Assembly: GCA_011045955.1 (NCBI GenBank)
Contig: DSBV01000088.1
Span: 1-40,371 of the forward strand
Source: Bacteroidales bacterium
GTDB taxonomy: Bacteria; Bacteroidota; Bacteroidia; Bacteroidales; Tenuifilaceae
Direction: 5' to 3'
DNA length: 40,371 nt
Shown in pieces: positions 1 to 8,873 of the stretch (the first letter of the stretch is position 1; each line of letters starts with the position of its first letter). The notes below the pieces were generated by a model. That model did no database searches, was not told where the DNA came from, and worked only from the letters and a program-made list of their open reading frames with translations. The translations under genes were made by a program, and so were the position numbers.

Positions 1-3000
1 ACATTATAGGTATAACGCTATTTGTAATACAGATAGCCAATGCCGCAGCGCAGGTTTACCTGAGCGAAGGTTTTGAAAATGGTACTAAACCCGCTGGCTG
101 GACCGAAGAGTACGTATCGGGTACCGAACCCTGGCGGTATCGGAATGGAGGTCACAGCCCTAACGACAATAACTGGACAATACCCCCTTACGAGGAAGAT
201 ATAACCCGTAACCCCCCAAGCGCCCATAGCGGCACCTATAATGCTATTTTCTTCAAGCAAAGCACCAATCAGGAGCGCACCAAGCTAATTACAAAACCAA
301 TAAATCTGGAAGGAGCCATTGAACCCGAACTTAGTTTTTGGCTGTGCCAGGTACCCTGGACATTTTCAGGAAACACAAATTGGGATTACCTAAGGGTTTA
401 CTACAAAAATGATATTGGTAATGATTGGACACTACTCCAGGAGTTTCTCGATCCAATTTCGGAATGGACTGAGTTCAAAATCAATCTACCCAACCCCAGC
501 AGCACATACTATATAGCCTTTGAGGGGCAAACCAACTGGGGTTTTGGCACGGGTATAGATGATGTTGTGGTTGAAGAAACAGGATTTCAGGAAAGGTATG
601 TTAGTGAGCTAACTGTAACCCACCCTGACTTTACATTTATCCCTAGCGAAAACAAAAACGAACCAATTCTCAGGCTAGGATTCAAAGTTTTTGGAAATAC
701 GGGAAATGCCACCCTTAAAACCTTAGCAGTAAAATCGAAAAACAGTAACGACAGCGATATAGAAACCAACGGGGTAAAACTCTATTTCACCACTACCACC
801 CTGTTCGACACCCTAACGCCACTTTCAACTCCTCAAAGCTTTGTAAACGGATTGGCTACGTTTAACAATATCAACTTTAACCTACCCAACGGACAATCGT
901 ATGTGTGGGTAACTTACGATGTAAAGCAAAGCGCTACGCATGGCAACATTGCCGATGCCATGATCAATGCTTTAAGCATACAGGTAAGCGATTCCCTATA
1001 CCCCAAGCAGAACGAGGACCCAACAGGCAACAGGCTGATTTACGAAACCATATATCGCGAAAATTTTGAAGGCGCTCATAACTGGACTTTAAGCGGCGAA
1101 TTCGAGGTTGATCAACCCCAAGGGCTGGGTGGCTCACCAGGATACCCCGATCCCACATCAGCATTTTCAGGAACCAAAGTACTTGGAACCGACCTTACCG
1201 GATTAGGCGAATTCCTTGGCAACTACGAAAACAATGTTAGCGAGGCCGATGCATACAAAGCTATCTCTCCAGCTATTGATGCTCTGTTTTACAAGGATTT
1301 AAGAATATCGTACCGACGATACCTAAACATTGAGGTTTGGGATAGAGCTACCGTTGATGTTAGCAAGGACAATGGAGGCTCATGGAGTAATATATGGTTT
1401 AACAACAACTACTTTACCGACAATCTTTGGCAAAAAACATCACACACAGTTCCCTCTGATATTTCGCGTTCCAACAGGCTGAAATTCATGTTCAAGTTGG
1501 GACCTACCGACAATTACATTACATACTCGGGCTGGAATGTGGATGATTTCGTGGTGACAGGAGACTACATTACTAAAGATGTAGGTGTAGTAGAATGGGT
1601 TTACCCCCTATCGGGTTGTGGTCACTCTGCAACCGATAGCGTTGTAGTAAAGGTTGCAAACCTTGGAGCTGAACCAACGCCAGCATCAATCCCTGTACAG
1701 TACTCGTTTGACAACGGAGCCACTTGGGTAACCAACTACCTGAACCAGGTAATTGCACCCGCTGACACCGTTGAATTCACCTTTAGTACCAAGGTTAACC
1801 TCTCAACGCCCGGGATAAAACAGGTAAGAGCACGCACCCGTCTTACTGGCGACGAGGACCCATCAAACGACGGTATTTCAGCGCAAATCTATATAGTTCC
1901 AACCTATACCCTACCCTATACCGAAACTTTTGAGAACAACGATGGTTACTGGAGAAAATTCGGGAATCCGATTTGGGAATGGGGAATTTTAACTAAGCCC
2001 TCCATGAGCGGAGGAACAAAGGTATGGGCTACGGGCTTATCCCAAAACTATGGCTCATTACTTGTAGGAACTACCGATACAATTTTCTACGACGATTTTG
2101 AAACCGAAAAGGGATGGACATTTACGGGAGAGTTTGAGCGTAATTACATCATCATGCAATGGGATACCATACCAACATATACCTATAGCGGACAATACTG
2201 CATTGGGACTGATTTAAGCCGACAAGGTGCCAACAAGGGCATGTATGAACCCAATGTAACCTGGTATGCCAAATCGCCAGCAATAGATGTTTCAAACTAC
2301 AACAATTTAACTCTAAACTTCTATTACTGGCATAGAGTTGCAGAGGGCGACACAGCTATGGTTCAAGCCAGCAGCAATGGAACAACTTGGAAAACCATTT
2401 ATACTAGCAATGGCTCTGCTATTAATAATGAGAATTGGGAAATGGCTTCAATTTCAATACCCGATAGTCTTGCCAATTCAGGCACGCTTTACATTCAATT
2501 TGTATTGAAATCAAATGATGATGCCAACGTGGCGGAGGGTATTAACTTTGATGATGTATGGATTACCGGATCGCAATTTAACTCGGAAACGGCATGGCTG
2601 CAAAGTCCATGCTTCGATTTTAGTGGCGTAACCAACCCAATAATCGACCTAAATATTTTCAACCACACTGAGCCCGAGGTAGATGGAGCAACCCTTTACT
2701 ACTCCACCGATAATGGACAAACCTGGCAGCATGTGGGCAATAGTGCCTCACACGATGAGTACTTCAACTGGTACACCGATAGCCTGGTTAGCGCTCTTGG
2801 CGTTGATGGGTGGAATGGTTTGGGCACCGGGTGGGAGCGGTCGCGCCACGAGTTACCTACAGCATTAGCAGGTGAAAGTAACGTAATTTTCCGTATAGCC
2901 TTTAAGGTCGACAAAGCCTATAACGATTATGGCGGCACAGCCATTGACAATATCAAGTTATACGAAGCGCCCTTCGATGTTGGCGTAGAGAGCATTTTAA

Positions 3001-6000
3001 GTCCTTCAACTGCCTGCGATTTAAGCGCTAACCAAAACATTGAGATTCGGATTAGGAATTACGGAATTCGTGATATGCAAATAGGCGATACCATTATTGT
3101 TAATCTTAATATCGAACACGACCTGGTTCCCGATTCTGAGACCGACACCATAGTGCTAACCAGTGCATTGAATGCAGGAGACTACCTTGACTACACCTTT
3201 ATCTGTGGCTTTAACATGAATATTAGTGGCGACTATTACCTCACCGCCTTTACCAGTATTGAACCCGACCCGCTTTTCTATGCCTCACCTTCAAACGATG
3301 CAGCCACAAAATTGGTAACTGTCCAAAAACCCTATGTGGAACTAGGCCCAGATATTTGGACTTTACAACCCGATACCGTTGTGCTCGATGCCACCAATAC
3401 TGACCATCTGGTAACCTACAAGTGGTATAAGGCTCCGGATATGACAACAGTAATCAGCACCGCACCAACCTATTCGGTTACCGATACAGATGGAGGGAAA
3501 TACTATGTACAACTGGAAAATTCCATACCCTGCCAGGCATGGGATTCAGTTACCGTTCACCGCTTAATCCGCGATGTAGGAATACCCGCTTTCGACAGTC
3601 CGGTAAGCTCATGCGAGCTCTCGGACAAAACCCCCATTAAGGTTTATGTTAAAAACTATGGCACCGATACCCTAACCATTGGCGACACCATCAGGATTAG
3701 TTATAAGTTTAATAGCAACCCTATTGTTGACTCGGTATGGGTGTCCGATAGGATAATAATTCCGGGCGATTCAACTATTTTCACCTTTTCCGATAGCCTG
3801 GACATGCAGGCAATTGGTACATATACCATTAAAGCATGGGCAAATGTTTGGCTCGACGAAGATGCAGATAATGATACCATAAACTCAACCGTAGATGTTT
3901 GGGGATATCCAACCTTTAGCTTTGCAATCGACACTATTCCTTACGCTGGAGTATCGTACACAGTAGATGCTGGTGAAGGCTGGGATGCATACTACTGGCA
4001 CAACGACGGGTCAACCAACCAAACCTTTGAACAAACCCAAACCGGTTGGGCAAAAGTTACCGTTTACGATACCAATAACTGCCCTGCAACTGACTCAGTT
4101 TTTATTGACTTCACCTTCTCCGATATTACCATTGACACCCTGTTAGTCCCTCAAACTGCTTGTGAGATTAGCGGGCTAGTTTACCCTAAGATTATAATCA
4201 GGAATGCGGGAACTGTAACCATTGCCTCTGGCACCGATATCGACCTTAGCTATAAACTTAACGAAATTCTACAGGAATCTCCTACACTCACACTTAATTC
4301 CGAATTTTACCCCAACGAAACCAAAGAAATTATCTTTGGAAATGGGATTGATATGTCGGTTCCGGGAACATATAACTTTGAGTTTGTAGCCAAAACAGCT
4401 AGCGACAACAAACCTGAGAACGATACCCTAAAACAAACCGTTTATATCTATGGCTACCCTACATTAGAACTCGGCGATTCGGTATTTACCCGCAATAGCA
4501 GTTACCTGCTAGATGCCGGAGCTGGTCGCGATAGCTACCTGTGGAATACAAACGAAACCTCCCAAACCATAACGGTTAATCAAACCGGATGGTATAAGGT
4601 TACTGTAACCGAAAACGGCATATGCTCCTCAAAAGATTCTGTATATGTTACCTTCCTGAAACATGATTATGCCTTAACGGAAATAACTAACCCAACTACA
4701 TCTTGTAGTGTCCAAAAACCCCAAAGCGTTTCCATCAAATACACAAACGTTAGCAATGACACACTAAAAGCTGGCGAACAGGTAAGGTTTGGCTACCAAA
4801 TAAACGAAATCTACTTTGCCGAGGAGATTTATACCCTTTCAGCCAATCTCACTCCTGGGCAGTTTATCCAGTTCACATTTAGCGAACCCATCGACCTTTC
4901 TAGCCCAGACACTTATGATATGGTTGCTTATGGTATATACGTTAACGATACGATTACCAATAACGACACGCTTACCATAACGTTCACCATTATGGAATCG
5001 CCAGTTGTAGATCTTGGAGAAGATAGAATCGATCGGACAGGTAGCGTAACACTCGACGGAGGTGAGGGAACCGATTACACCTACCTATGGAGCGATAACT
5101 CAACGGAACGATTCCTAATTGTTGAGAATTCAGGAACCTACCATGTAGAAACAACTGCCCCTAACGGATGCTTTGACCGAGATACGGTAACCCTAATTAT
5201 CCTAAAGCCCGACTATAGAGTTTCAGATATTATAGCACCTAATACATCGTGTACTTTAAGCACAACCGAGCAAGTTCAGGTAGAAGTTGAAAATGTAGGG
5301 ACCGATACACTTCAGATTGGGCAGAGCATATTTGTTTCGTACGAGGTCAACAACACGCTGCAGCAAACCGAAGCCATTATAATGACATCAATGTTTAAGC
5401 CGGGCGACAAGTTAACCCATACATTTACCAAGACATTCAATTTTAGCACACCAAGTTCATATACCATAAAAGCCTACACCACATCGAACGATGATATAAA
5501 CCCATTAAACGATTCTTCCTCAAAGACCATCGATGTATGGGGGCTCCCAAATATAAATCTGGGAGTTGACACTGCCATTTGTCAAGGTACAACACACACA
5601 CTCAATGCAGGAACAGGATTTTCCTCTTACCTGTGGAATACCGGTGCAACATCGCAAACCATTAATGTTTCAACTGCTGGATTATACTGGGTAGAGGTTA
5701 CCGACTCGCACGGATGTATTAACCGCGACACAATTAATGTCGAAACAAATCTGTTGCCAACCGTAACACATGATCCACTTGATGCTGTATGCTTGGATGA
5801 TCCCGAATTTATCCTTTCAGGAGGCAATCCATCAGGAGGCATCTACAGCGGACCCGGTACCCATATCACAACCTTTACCGCGGCCGATGCTGGAGCAGGC
5901 ACACACACCCTAACCTACACCTACACCGATGCTAATGGCTGCAGCAATAGCACCAATGTTGATATTACCGTTCATCCACTACCCGTAGTGGATTTAGGCG

Positions 6001-7004
6001 AAAATCGTTCAACAACCGAGCCTTTAATCCTTGATGCAGGAAGCGGATTTGTTAGTTACCTTTGGCAAGACAATTCCACCAACCAAACCTTTACGGTAAA
6101 CGAATCGGGCTTGTACTCGGTTACTGTTACCGACAATAATGGTTGCCAGGGATACGATGAGGTTTACATCACCTACCTGGAAACCCTTGACATAATTGTA
6201 TCGAACCTGCTTTCGCCAGCTGATAAGTGCTTCGACAACAAAACCGATTCGGTTAAGGTAGAGCTACTTAACCGTGGAACCAAAACCTTCACAACGGGTG
6301 AAACGATTGATGTCAACTACTTCATTGGCACCTCAACACCCGTTAAAGAGCAGTATACATTCACAACGAATCTACCGCAAAACGGCACCGTACAGTTTAA
6401 ATTTAGCACACCTATAGCCCTTAGCACTGGTCAATTTAACTTCACCTGCTTCACAACCATAGCAGGCGACAATGGCGACTCAACTGAATTCACAGTTAAT
6501 GTATGGGAACTGCCAAACTTAGACTTTGGTTCCGACACCATTAGGCATTCCCTTCCTTACGAGTTAACCTCAGGGATAGAAGGAGTAACATACCTTTGGA
6601 GCACCGGTGCAACCAGCCCCTCCATAACCATCTCAAACGGGCAATGGGGTAAGTACTGGTTAACGGTAACCGACTCGCATGGGTGCGTTGCTTACGACAC
6701 CGTTGTTATATGGTGGCCAGTTAGTGCTGAAACAATTGCTAATATCCCCTATAGAGTCTCCATATACCCCAATCCCGCAAACCATGAACTTTACGTTCAG
6801 GTTGATGGCGATAGAATTAACAACTACAAGATTGAATTCATAGCACCTTCGGGCTTAATGGTTGAGCAGGCTGAAATTATTCATTCCAACAGCTTTACCC
6901 AAAAGTTTAATGTAAATAGACTACAACCGGGAATGTACTTTATACGAATCGCCAATAGCCAGGGCTATACTTCAATCAAAAAGGTTATCATAGGGAGTAG
7001 GTAA
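1..7004 (+). CDS. Giant T9SS-secreted multimodular surface protein (5' end outside window)
   Basis: The reading frame is open from base 3 to the stop at 7004, at least 2333 residues. The first visible residues are the end of a hydrophobic signal peptide with a likely cleavage after ANAAA or ANAAAQ near base 53, so only the start codon and a few residues are missing. A GTG at 567 is in frame but is internal. Beta-rich jelly-roll segments of the choice-of-anchor or MAM-like kind lie at about 55-580, 1050-1570 and 2070-2970. From about 1570 to 6700, CARDB-like modules alternate with Ig/PKD-like modules carrying a SYLWN-type core. The C-terminus, from about 6750, starts IYPNPAN and ends KKVIIGSR, a classic Por_Secre_tail (TIGR04183 type A) signal. 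It should be exported by Sec, cross the outer membrane by T9SS and be surface-attached or released. Its ligand is not evident; adhesion is an inference. Confidence 0.9.
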   Translation, partial: IIGITLFVIQIANAAAQVYLSEGFENGTKPAGWTEEYVSGTEPWRYRNGGHSPNDNNWTIPPYEEDITRNPPSAHSGTYNAIFFKQSTNQERTKLITKPINLEGAIEPELSFWLCQVPWTFSGNTNWDYLRVYYKNDIGNDWTLLQEFLDPISEWTEFKINLPNPSSTYYIAFEGQTNWGFGTGIDDVVVEETGFQERYVSELTVTHPDFTFIPSENKNEPILRLGFKVFGNTGNATLKTLAVKSKNSNDSDIETNGVKLYFTTTTLFDTLTPLSTPQSFVNGLATFNNINFNLPNGQSYVWVTYDVKQSATHGNIADAMINALSIQVSDSLYPKQNEDPTGNRLIYETIYRENFEGAHNWTLSGEFEVDQPQGLGGSPGYPDPTSAFSGTKVLGTDLTGLGEFLGNYENNVSEADAYKAISPAIDALFYKDLRISYRRYLNIEVWDRATVDVSKDNGGSWSNIWFNNNYFTDNLWQKTSHTVPSDISRSNRLKFMFKLGPTDNYITYSGWNVDDFVVTGDYITKDVGVVEWVYPLSGCGHSATDSVVVKVANLGAEPTPASIPVQYSFDNGATWVTNYLNQVIAPADTVEFTFSTKVNLSTPGIKQVRARTRLTGDEDPSNDGISAQIYIVPTYTLPYTETFENNDGYWRKFGNPIWEWGILTKPSMSGGTKVWATGLSQNYGSLLVGTTDTIFYDDFETEKGWTFTGEFERNYIIMQWDTIPTYTYSGQYCIGTDLSRQGANKGMYEPNVTWYAKSPAIDVSNYNNLTLNFYYWHRVAEGDTAMVQASSNGTTWKTIYTSNGSAINNENWEMASISIPDSLANSGTLYIQFVLKSNDDANVAEGINFDDVWITGSQFNSETAWLQSPCFDFSGVTNPIIDLNIFNHTEPEVDGATLYYSTDNGQTWQHVGNSASHDEYFNWYTDSLVSALGVDGWNGLGTGWERSRHELPTALAGESNVIFRIAFKVDKAYNDYGGTAIDNIKLYEAPFDVGVESILSPSTACDLSANQNIEIRIRNYGIRDMQIGDTIIVNLNIEHDLVPDSETDTIVLTSALNAGDYLDYTFICGFNMNISGDYYLTAFTSIEPDPLFYASPSNDAATKLVTVQKPYVELGPDIWTLQPDTVVLDATNTDHLVTYKWYKAPDMTTVISTAPTYSVTDTDGGKYYVQLENSIPCQAWDSVTVHRLIRDVGIPAFDSPVSSCELSDKTPIKVYVKNYGTDTLTIGDTIRISYKFNSNPIVDSVWVSDRIIIPGDSTIFTFSDSLDMQAIGTYTIKAWANVWLDEDADNDTINSTVDVWGYPTFSFAIDTIPYAGVSYTVDAGEGWDAYYWHNDGSTNQTFEQTQTGWAKVTVYDTNNCPATDSVFIDFTFSDITIDTLLVPQTACEISGLVYPKIIIRNAGTVTIASGTDIDLSYKLNEILQESPTLTLNSEFYPNETKEIIFGNGIDMSVPGTYNFEFVAKTASDNKPENDTLKQTVYIYGYPTLELGDSVFTRNSSYLLDAGAGRDSYLWNTNETSQTITVNQTGWYKVTVTENGICSSKDSVYVTFLKHDYALTEITNPTTSCSVQKPQSVSIKYTNVSNDTLKAGEQVRFGYQINEIYFAEEIYTLSANLTPGQFIQFTFSEPIDLSSPDTYDMVAYGIYVNDTITNNDTLTITFTIMESPVVDLGEDRIDRTGSVTLDGGEGTDYTYLWSDNSTERFLIVENSGTYHVETTAPNGCFDRDTVTLIILKPDYRVSDIIAPNTSCTLSTTEQVQVEVENVGTDTLQIGQSIFVSYEVNNTLQQTEAIIMTSMFKPGDKLTHTFTKTFNFSTPSSYTIKAYTTSNDDINPLNDSSSKTIDVWGLPNINLGVDTAICQGTTHTLNAGTGFSSYLWNTGATSQTINVSTAGLYWVEVTDSHGCINRDTINVETNLLPTVTHDPLDAVCLDDPEFILSGGNPSGGIYSGPGTHITTFTAADAGAGTHTLTYTYTDANGCSNSTNVDITVHPLPVVDLGENRSTTEPLILDAGSGFVSYLWQDNSTNQTFTVNESGLYSVTVTDNNGCQGYDEVYITYLETLDIIVSNLLSPADKCFDNKTDSVKVELLNRGTKTFTTGETIDVNYFIGTSTPVKEQYTFTTNLPQNGTVQFKFSTPIALSTGQFNFTCFTTIAGDNGDSTEFTVNVWELPNLDFGSDTIRHSLPYELTSGIEGVTYLWSTGATSPSITISNGQWGKYWLTVTDSHGCVAYDTVVIWWPVSAETIANIPYRVSIYPNPANHELYVQVDGDRINNYKIEFIAPSGLMVEQAEIIHSNSFTQKFNVNRLQPGMYFIRIANSQGYTSIKKVIIGSR

Positions 7005-7025
7005 AATCCTGTAAAGTCTCAATAG

Positions 7026-7055
7026 AGCCGGAGTTAACTCCGGCTTTTAATTTTT
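7026..7055 (+). terminator. Intrinsic terminator after the T9SS surface protein
   Basis: A perfect 20-nt palindrome, AGCCGGAGTTAACTCCGGCT (7026-7045), is followed by TTTAATTTTT. It lies 22 bases after the stop codon and fits a Rho-independent terminator. Confidence 0.85.
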
Positions 7056-7445
7056 AAAAACCGACCATTCAACCAAAGTAACATGAATTACCCTAAATCC
7101 GTCAATTGAAAAAAACAATTGACTAATTGACCAACAAAAGCTAATCGTTCCGAAAATTCGGAATGAACGATTTTGATAAGTCGGGCTTACCTCCGATAAG
7201 TCAATAGAAAAAGGTGTGTATATATTTTTTGTGTTACTATTGACTAATCTCGGGTTAATTCATGGAACTTGTGTATAGCTTTTCACTATTCTTCTAACTT
7301 CCTCTAAATCCATTACATTCCTCTATTCCGACTCATTCTGACCCATTTTGAATCATCCCTCTAAATTCACAGCACTTAGGTTTATGTAGTTAAACACTAA
7401 AAACAAAACGCTCCCCAGAACATATTACACAAACCCTAAACTTGC
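7056..7445. other. Gene-free stretch with small inverted repeats and a dispersed repeat copy
   Basis: I see no convincing gene here. It holds an 8-bp inverted repeat (GTCAATTG, 7101-7108, with CAATTGAC, 7116-7123, around an A7 loop). A second palindromic patch around 7147-7163 contains TTCCGAAAATTCGGAA. A copy of the ATTCCGACTCATTC-type repeat lies at about 7292-7350; related copies occur near 16.4 kb and, inverted, near 34.6 kb. Confidence 0.5.
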
Positions 7446-7453
7446 TATATTTG
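7446..7453 (+). promoter_or_regulatory. Bacteroidota-type -7 box for the OsmC gene
   Basis: TATATTTG matches the TAnnTTTG -7 consensus used by the Bacteroidota primary sigma factor, 43 bases upstream of the OsmC start codon. No clear -33 TTTG is visible. Confidence 0.55.
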
Positions 7454-7495
7454 TACAATTAATTCTGGTAATGTTATATTAAAAAATCTACATTC

Positions 7496-7918
7496 ATGGA
7501 TAAGATAAGCATACAAGCCAACTGGCTAGATGGCATGGCCTTTGAAGCCGAAGTGAATGGCCACAAACTCATTATTGATGCCGAAGAAAAAGTTGGAGGT
7601 ACAAATCGAGGCCCGCAGCCTAAACCCTTCATGCTGGTTGCACTTGCCGGGTGTACTGGTATGGATGTTGTTTCGATACTCAAAAAAATGCGCGAGGATG
7701 TAAAAAAGTTTCGCGTTAGTGTTGAAGCCCTTCAAACCGATGAACACCCTAAGCATTACGTTGAAATGAAGGTTATTTATGAGTTTTGGGGCAACAACCT
7801 TAACCCTAAAAACGTGAATAAAGCCGTAAAACTCAGCGACGAAAGGTACTGTGGCGTAAGCGCTGTATACAGAAAGGGGATGAAACTATCGCATGAAGTA
7901 ATTATCCACAACGAATAA
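7496..7918 (+). CDS. OsmC family protein
   Basis: This 140-residue protein has the usual length of the OsmC/Ohr superfamily, whose members are thiol-dependent peroxidases that detoxify organic hydroperoxides in the cytoplasm. The two expected cysteines are present: Cys53 in AGCTGMDV and Cys119 in RYCGVSAV. The FEAEVNGHKLIIDAEEKVGG stretch near the N-terminus is the typical OsmC beta segment. It looks closer to the YhfA/OsmC-like branch than to Ohr proper; that assignment is an inference. It starts at an ATG 43 bases after a -7 box and lies 5 bases upstream of the DUF1858 gene, so the two are probably cotranscribed, which suggests a shared redox or sulfur-related role. Confidence 0.88.
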   Translation: MDKISIQANWLDGMAFEAEVNGHKLIIDAEEKVGGTNRGPQPKPFMLVALAGCTGMDVVSILKKMREDVKKFRVSVEALQTDEHPKHYVEMKVIYEFWGNNLNPKNVNKAVKLSDERYCGVSAVYRKGMKLSHEVIIHNE

Positions 7919-7923
7919 ACAAA

Positions 7924-8133
7924 ATGGAAATTACAAAAAATATCAGCATCGAAGAGCTGGTTGAACAGGTACCTGAGGCTGTATCGTTTCTAAGAGAGAG
8001 AGGTATAGTTTGTATTATTTGCGGCGAGCCGGTTTGGGGAACCCTTTACCAGCTTGCCTCAGACAAGGGACTTTCCGATAAAAAAATTGATGAACTGGTT
8101 GAAGGGATAGCAAGGATAAAGGATAAAGGATAA
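7924..8133 (+). CDS. DUF1858 domain protein
   Basis: This 69-residue protein covers one DUF1858 domain: an ISIEELVEQVPEAVSFLRERG helix, then Cys30-x-x-Cys33-Gly, then a helical end. Such small proteins are often found beside redox or hybrid-cluster proteins and their biochemical role is not established. The CxxCG pair could bind a metal or form a redox disulfide, which is inference. It follows the OsmC gene by 5 bases. The last codons (RIKDKG and stop) are made of three perfect AAGGATA heptamers (8112-8132) belonging to a repeat tract that continues downstream, so the C-terminal tail is partly repeat-encoded. Confidence 0.8.
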   Translation: MEITKNISIEELVEQVPEAVSFLRERGIVCIICGEPVWGTLYQLASDKGLSDKKIDELVEGIARIKDKG

Positions 8134-8180
8134 AGAGCCTGTCCCGCGGAGCGGGAATAAAGGATAAAGGGTAAAGTGTG
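8112..8180. repeat. AAGGATA heptamer tract with GC-rich palindrome
   Basis: Three perfect AAGGATA units (8112-8132) run through the end of the DUF1858 gene. They are followed by the palindrome TCCCGCGGAGCGGGA (8142-8156) and more AAAGGATAAAGG units. The 30 bases at 8141-8170 are identical, inverted, to 31873-31902. Confidence 0.8.
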
Positions 8181-8228
8181 AGCCGTTAAAGGAGGTCGAA
8201 GGGCGATTAGCGAACAACATATCTTGCC

Positions 8229-8296
8229 ATCCTGAGCGTAGCGAAAGGACTCAAATCGAGTCCAATGAGATGTTTCGCTATAGTTCAACATGACAA
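8229..8296. repeat. CATCCTGAGCG-type dispersed element
   Basis: The element starts CCATCCTGAGCGTAGCGAAA and ends TTTCGCTATAGTTCAACATG, so its ends are partly complementary. Relatives or fragments lie at about 8502-8528, 26411-26435, 33217-33312 and 35204-35230. This type of intergenic repeat is common in Bacteroidota and some other phyla (from memory). Confidence 0.6.
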
Positions 8297-8323
8297 TAGT
8301 TTCACAAACAACGAACAACGTTC

Positions 8324-8450
8324 CCAGCCCCATAGTGGCGTAACATTTGTAACCCCATGGCTACTCCTACATGTATTGCGATGCACGCTTTGATACTCCA
8401 AAGAACTACACTGAAGCGTTGCATCGCAACAGAAATGCATTGCAAAAAAC
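8324..8450. repeat. Dispersed intergenic element, copy 1
   Basis: It begins CCAGCCCCATAGTGGCG and contains the inverted pair TTGCGATGCACGC (8376-8388) and GCGTTGCATCGCAA (8416-8429), which forms a stem with one bulged base. Copies 2 (8632-8815) and 3 (from 34812) align with it over about 110 bases. Confidence 0.75.
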
Positions 8451-8555
8451 GATTGCCAGAAAACCAATCAAAAATAGGCTAAGGGAATAAAGGTATAAAA
8501 AGATGCTTCGGCGAGCTCAGCATGACAACCGTCTTATAAGCCGAGTAAAAACAAG

Positions 8556-8609
8556 TATCACGGAGCCACTCTGTGTAACACGGTGTTACACAGAGTGTGT
8601 GACGTGATA
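8556..8609. repeat. Large palindromic hairpin
   Basis: A perfect 14-bp stem, CACTCTGTGTAACA (8567-8580) with TGTTACACAGAGTG (8584-8597), closes on a CGG loop. An outer 7-bp stem follows, TATCACG (8556-8562) with CGTGATA (8603-8609), separated by a small internal loop. There is no U-tract, so it is not a simple intrinsic terminator. It sits between two copies of the dispersed element. Confidence 0.85.
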
Positions 8610-8631
8610 TTTACGAACAACGAGTAACATT

Positions 8632-8815
8632 CCCATCCCCGTAGGAACGAAACATTTTTAACCCCATGGCTATTCCCACATGTATTGCGATGCACGCAAT
8701 GCAAACCCCAAAGAGCAAGAAGGAAACGTTGCATCGCAACTTAAAAACATTCCAAAGATCGGTTTACATGTTCTTTTATGTCCTGATACAAGTAAGAACA
8801 AAAAAAATCCAGAGT
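8632..8815. repeat. Dispersed intergenic element, copy 2
   Basis: The core aligns with copy 1 (CCCCATGGCTATTCCCACAT, then TTGCGATGCACGC and GTTGCATCGCAA). The tail contains a near-palindrome around TGTCCTGATACAAGTAAGAA, which also occurs in copy 3 near 34950. The element ends just upstream of the asnA leader. Confidence 0.7.
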
Positions 8816-8873
8816 AAAAATTTGCATTTGTTTAATACTTTTTCGATATTGCACAAGTTAATGGGAGTTAAAA

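Larger units (their letters stand above)
8134..8873. other. Gene-free, repeat-rich region upstream of asnA
   Basis: I see no credible gene in these 740 bases; open frames here are low-complexity readings of repeats. Contents in order are: the heptamer tract; a CATCCTGAGCGTAGCGAAAGG-type element (about 8229-8296); copy 1 of a roughly 110-bp dispersed element; a fragment reading GATGCTTCGGCGAGCTCAGC (about 8502); a large hairpin (8556-8609); and copy 2 of the dispersed element with its tail. The asnA leader begins directly after. Confidence 0.7.

Noticed and set aside
567-7004. Surface protein starting at GTG 567
   Set aside because: The same frame is open back to base 3 and encodes a signal peptide end and a beta-sandwich domain, so GTG 567 is internal.
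8046-8333. Minus-strand ORFs in the 8.0-8.5 kb region
   Set aside because: They read repeats and the complement of the DUF1858 gene; no domain and no promoter.
8300-8800. CRISPR array
   Set aside because: The repeats are unequally spaced, 110 bp or more long, diverged and not separated by uniform spacers; no cas genes are present.
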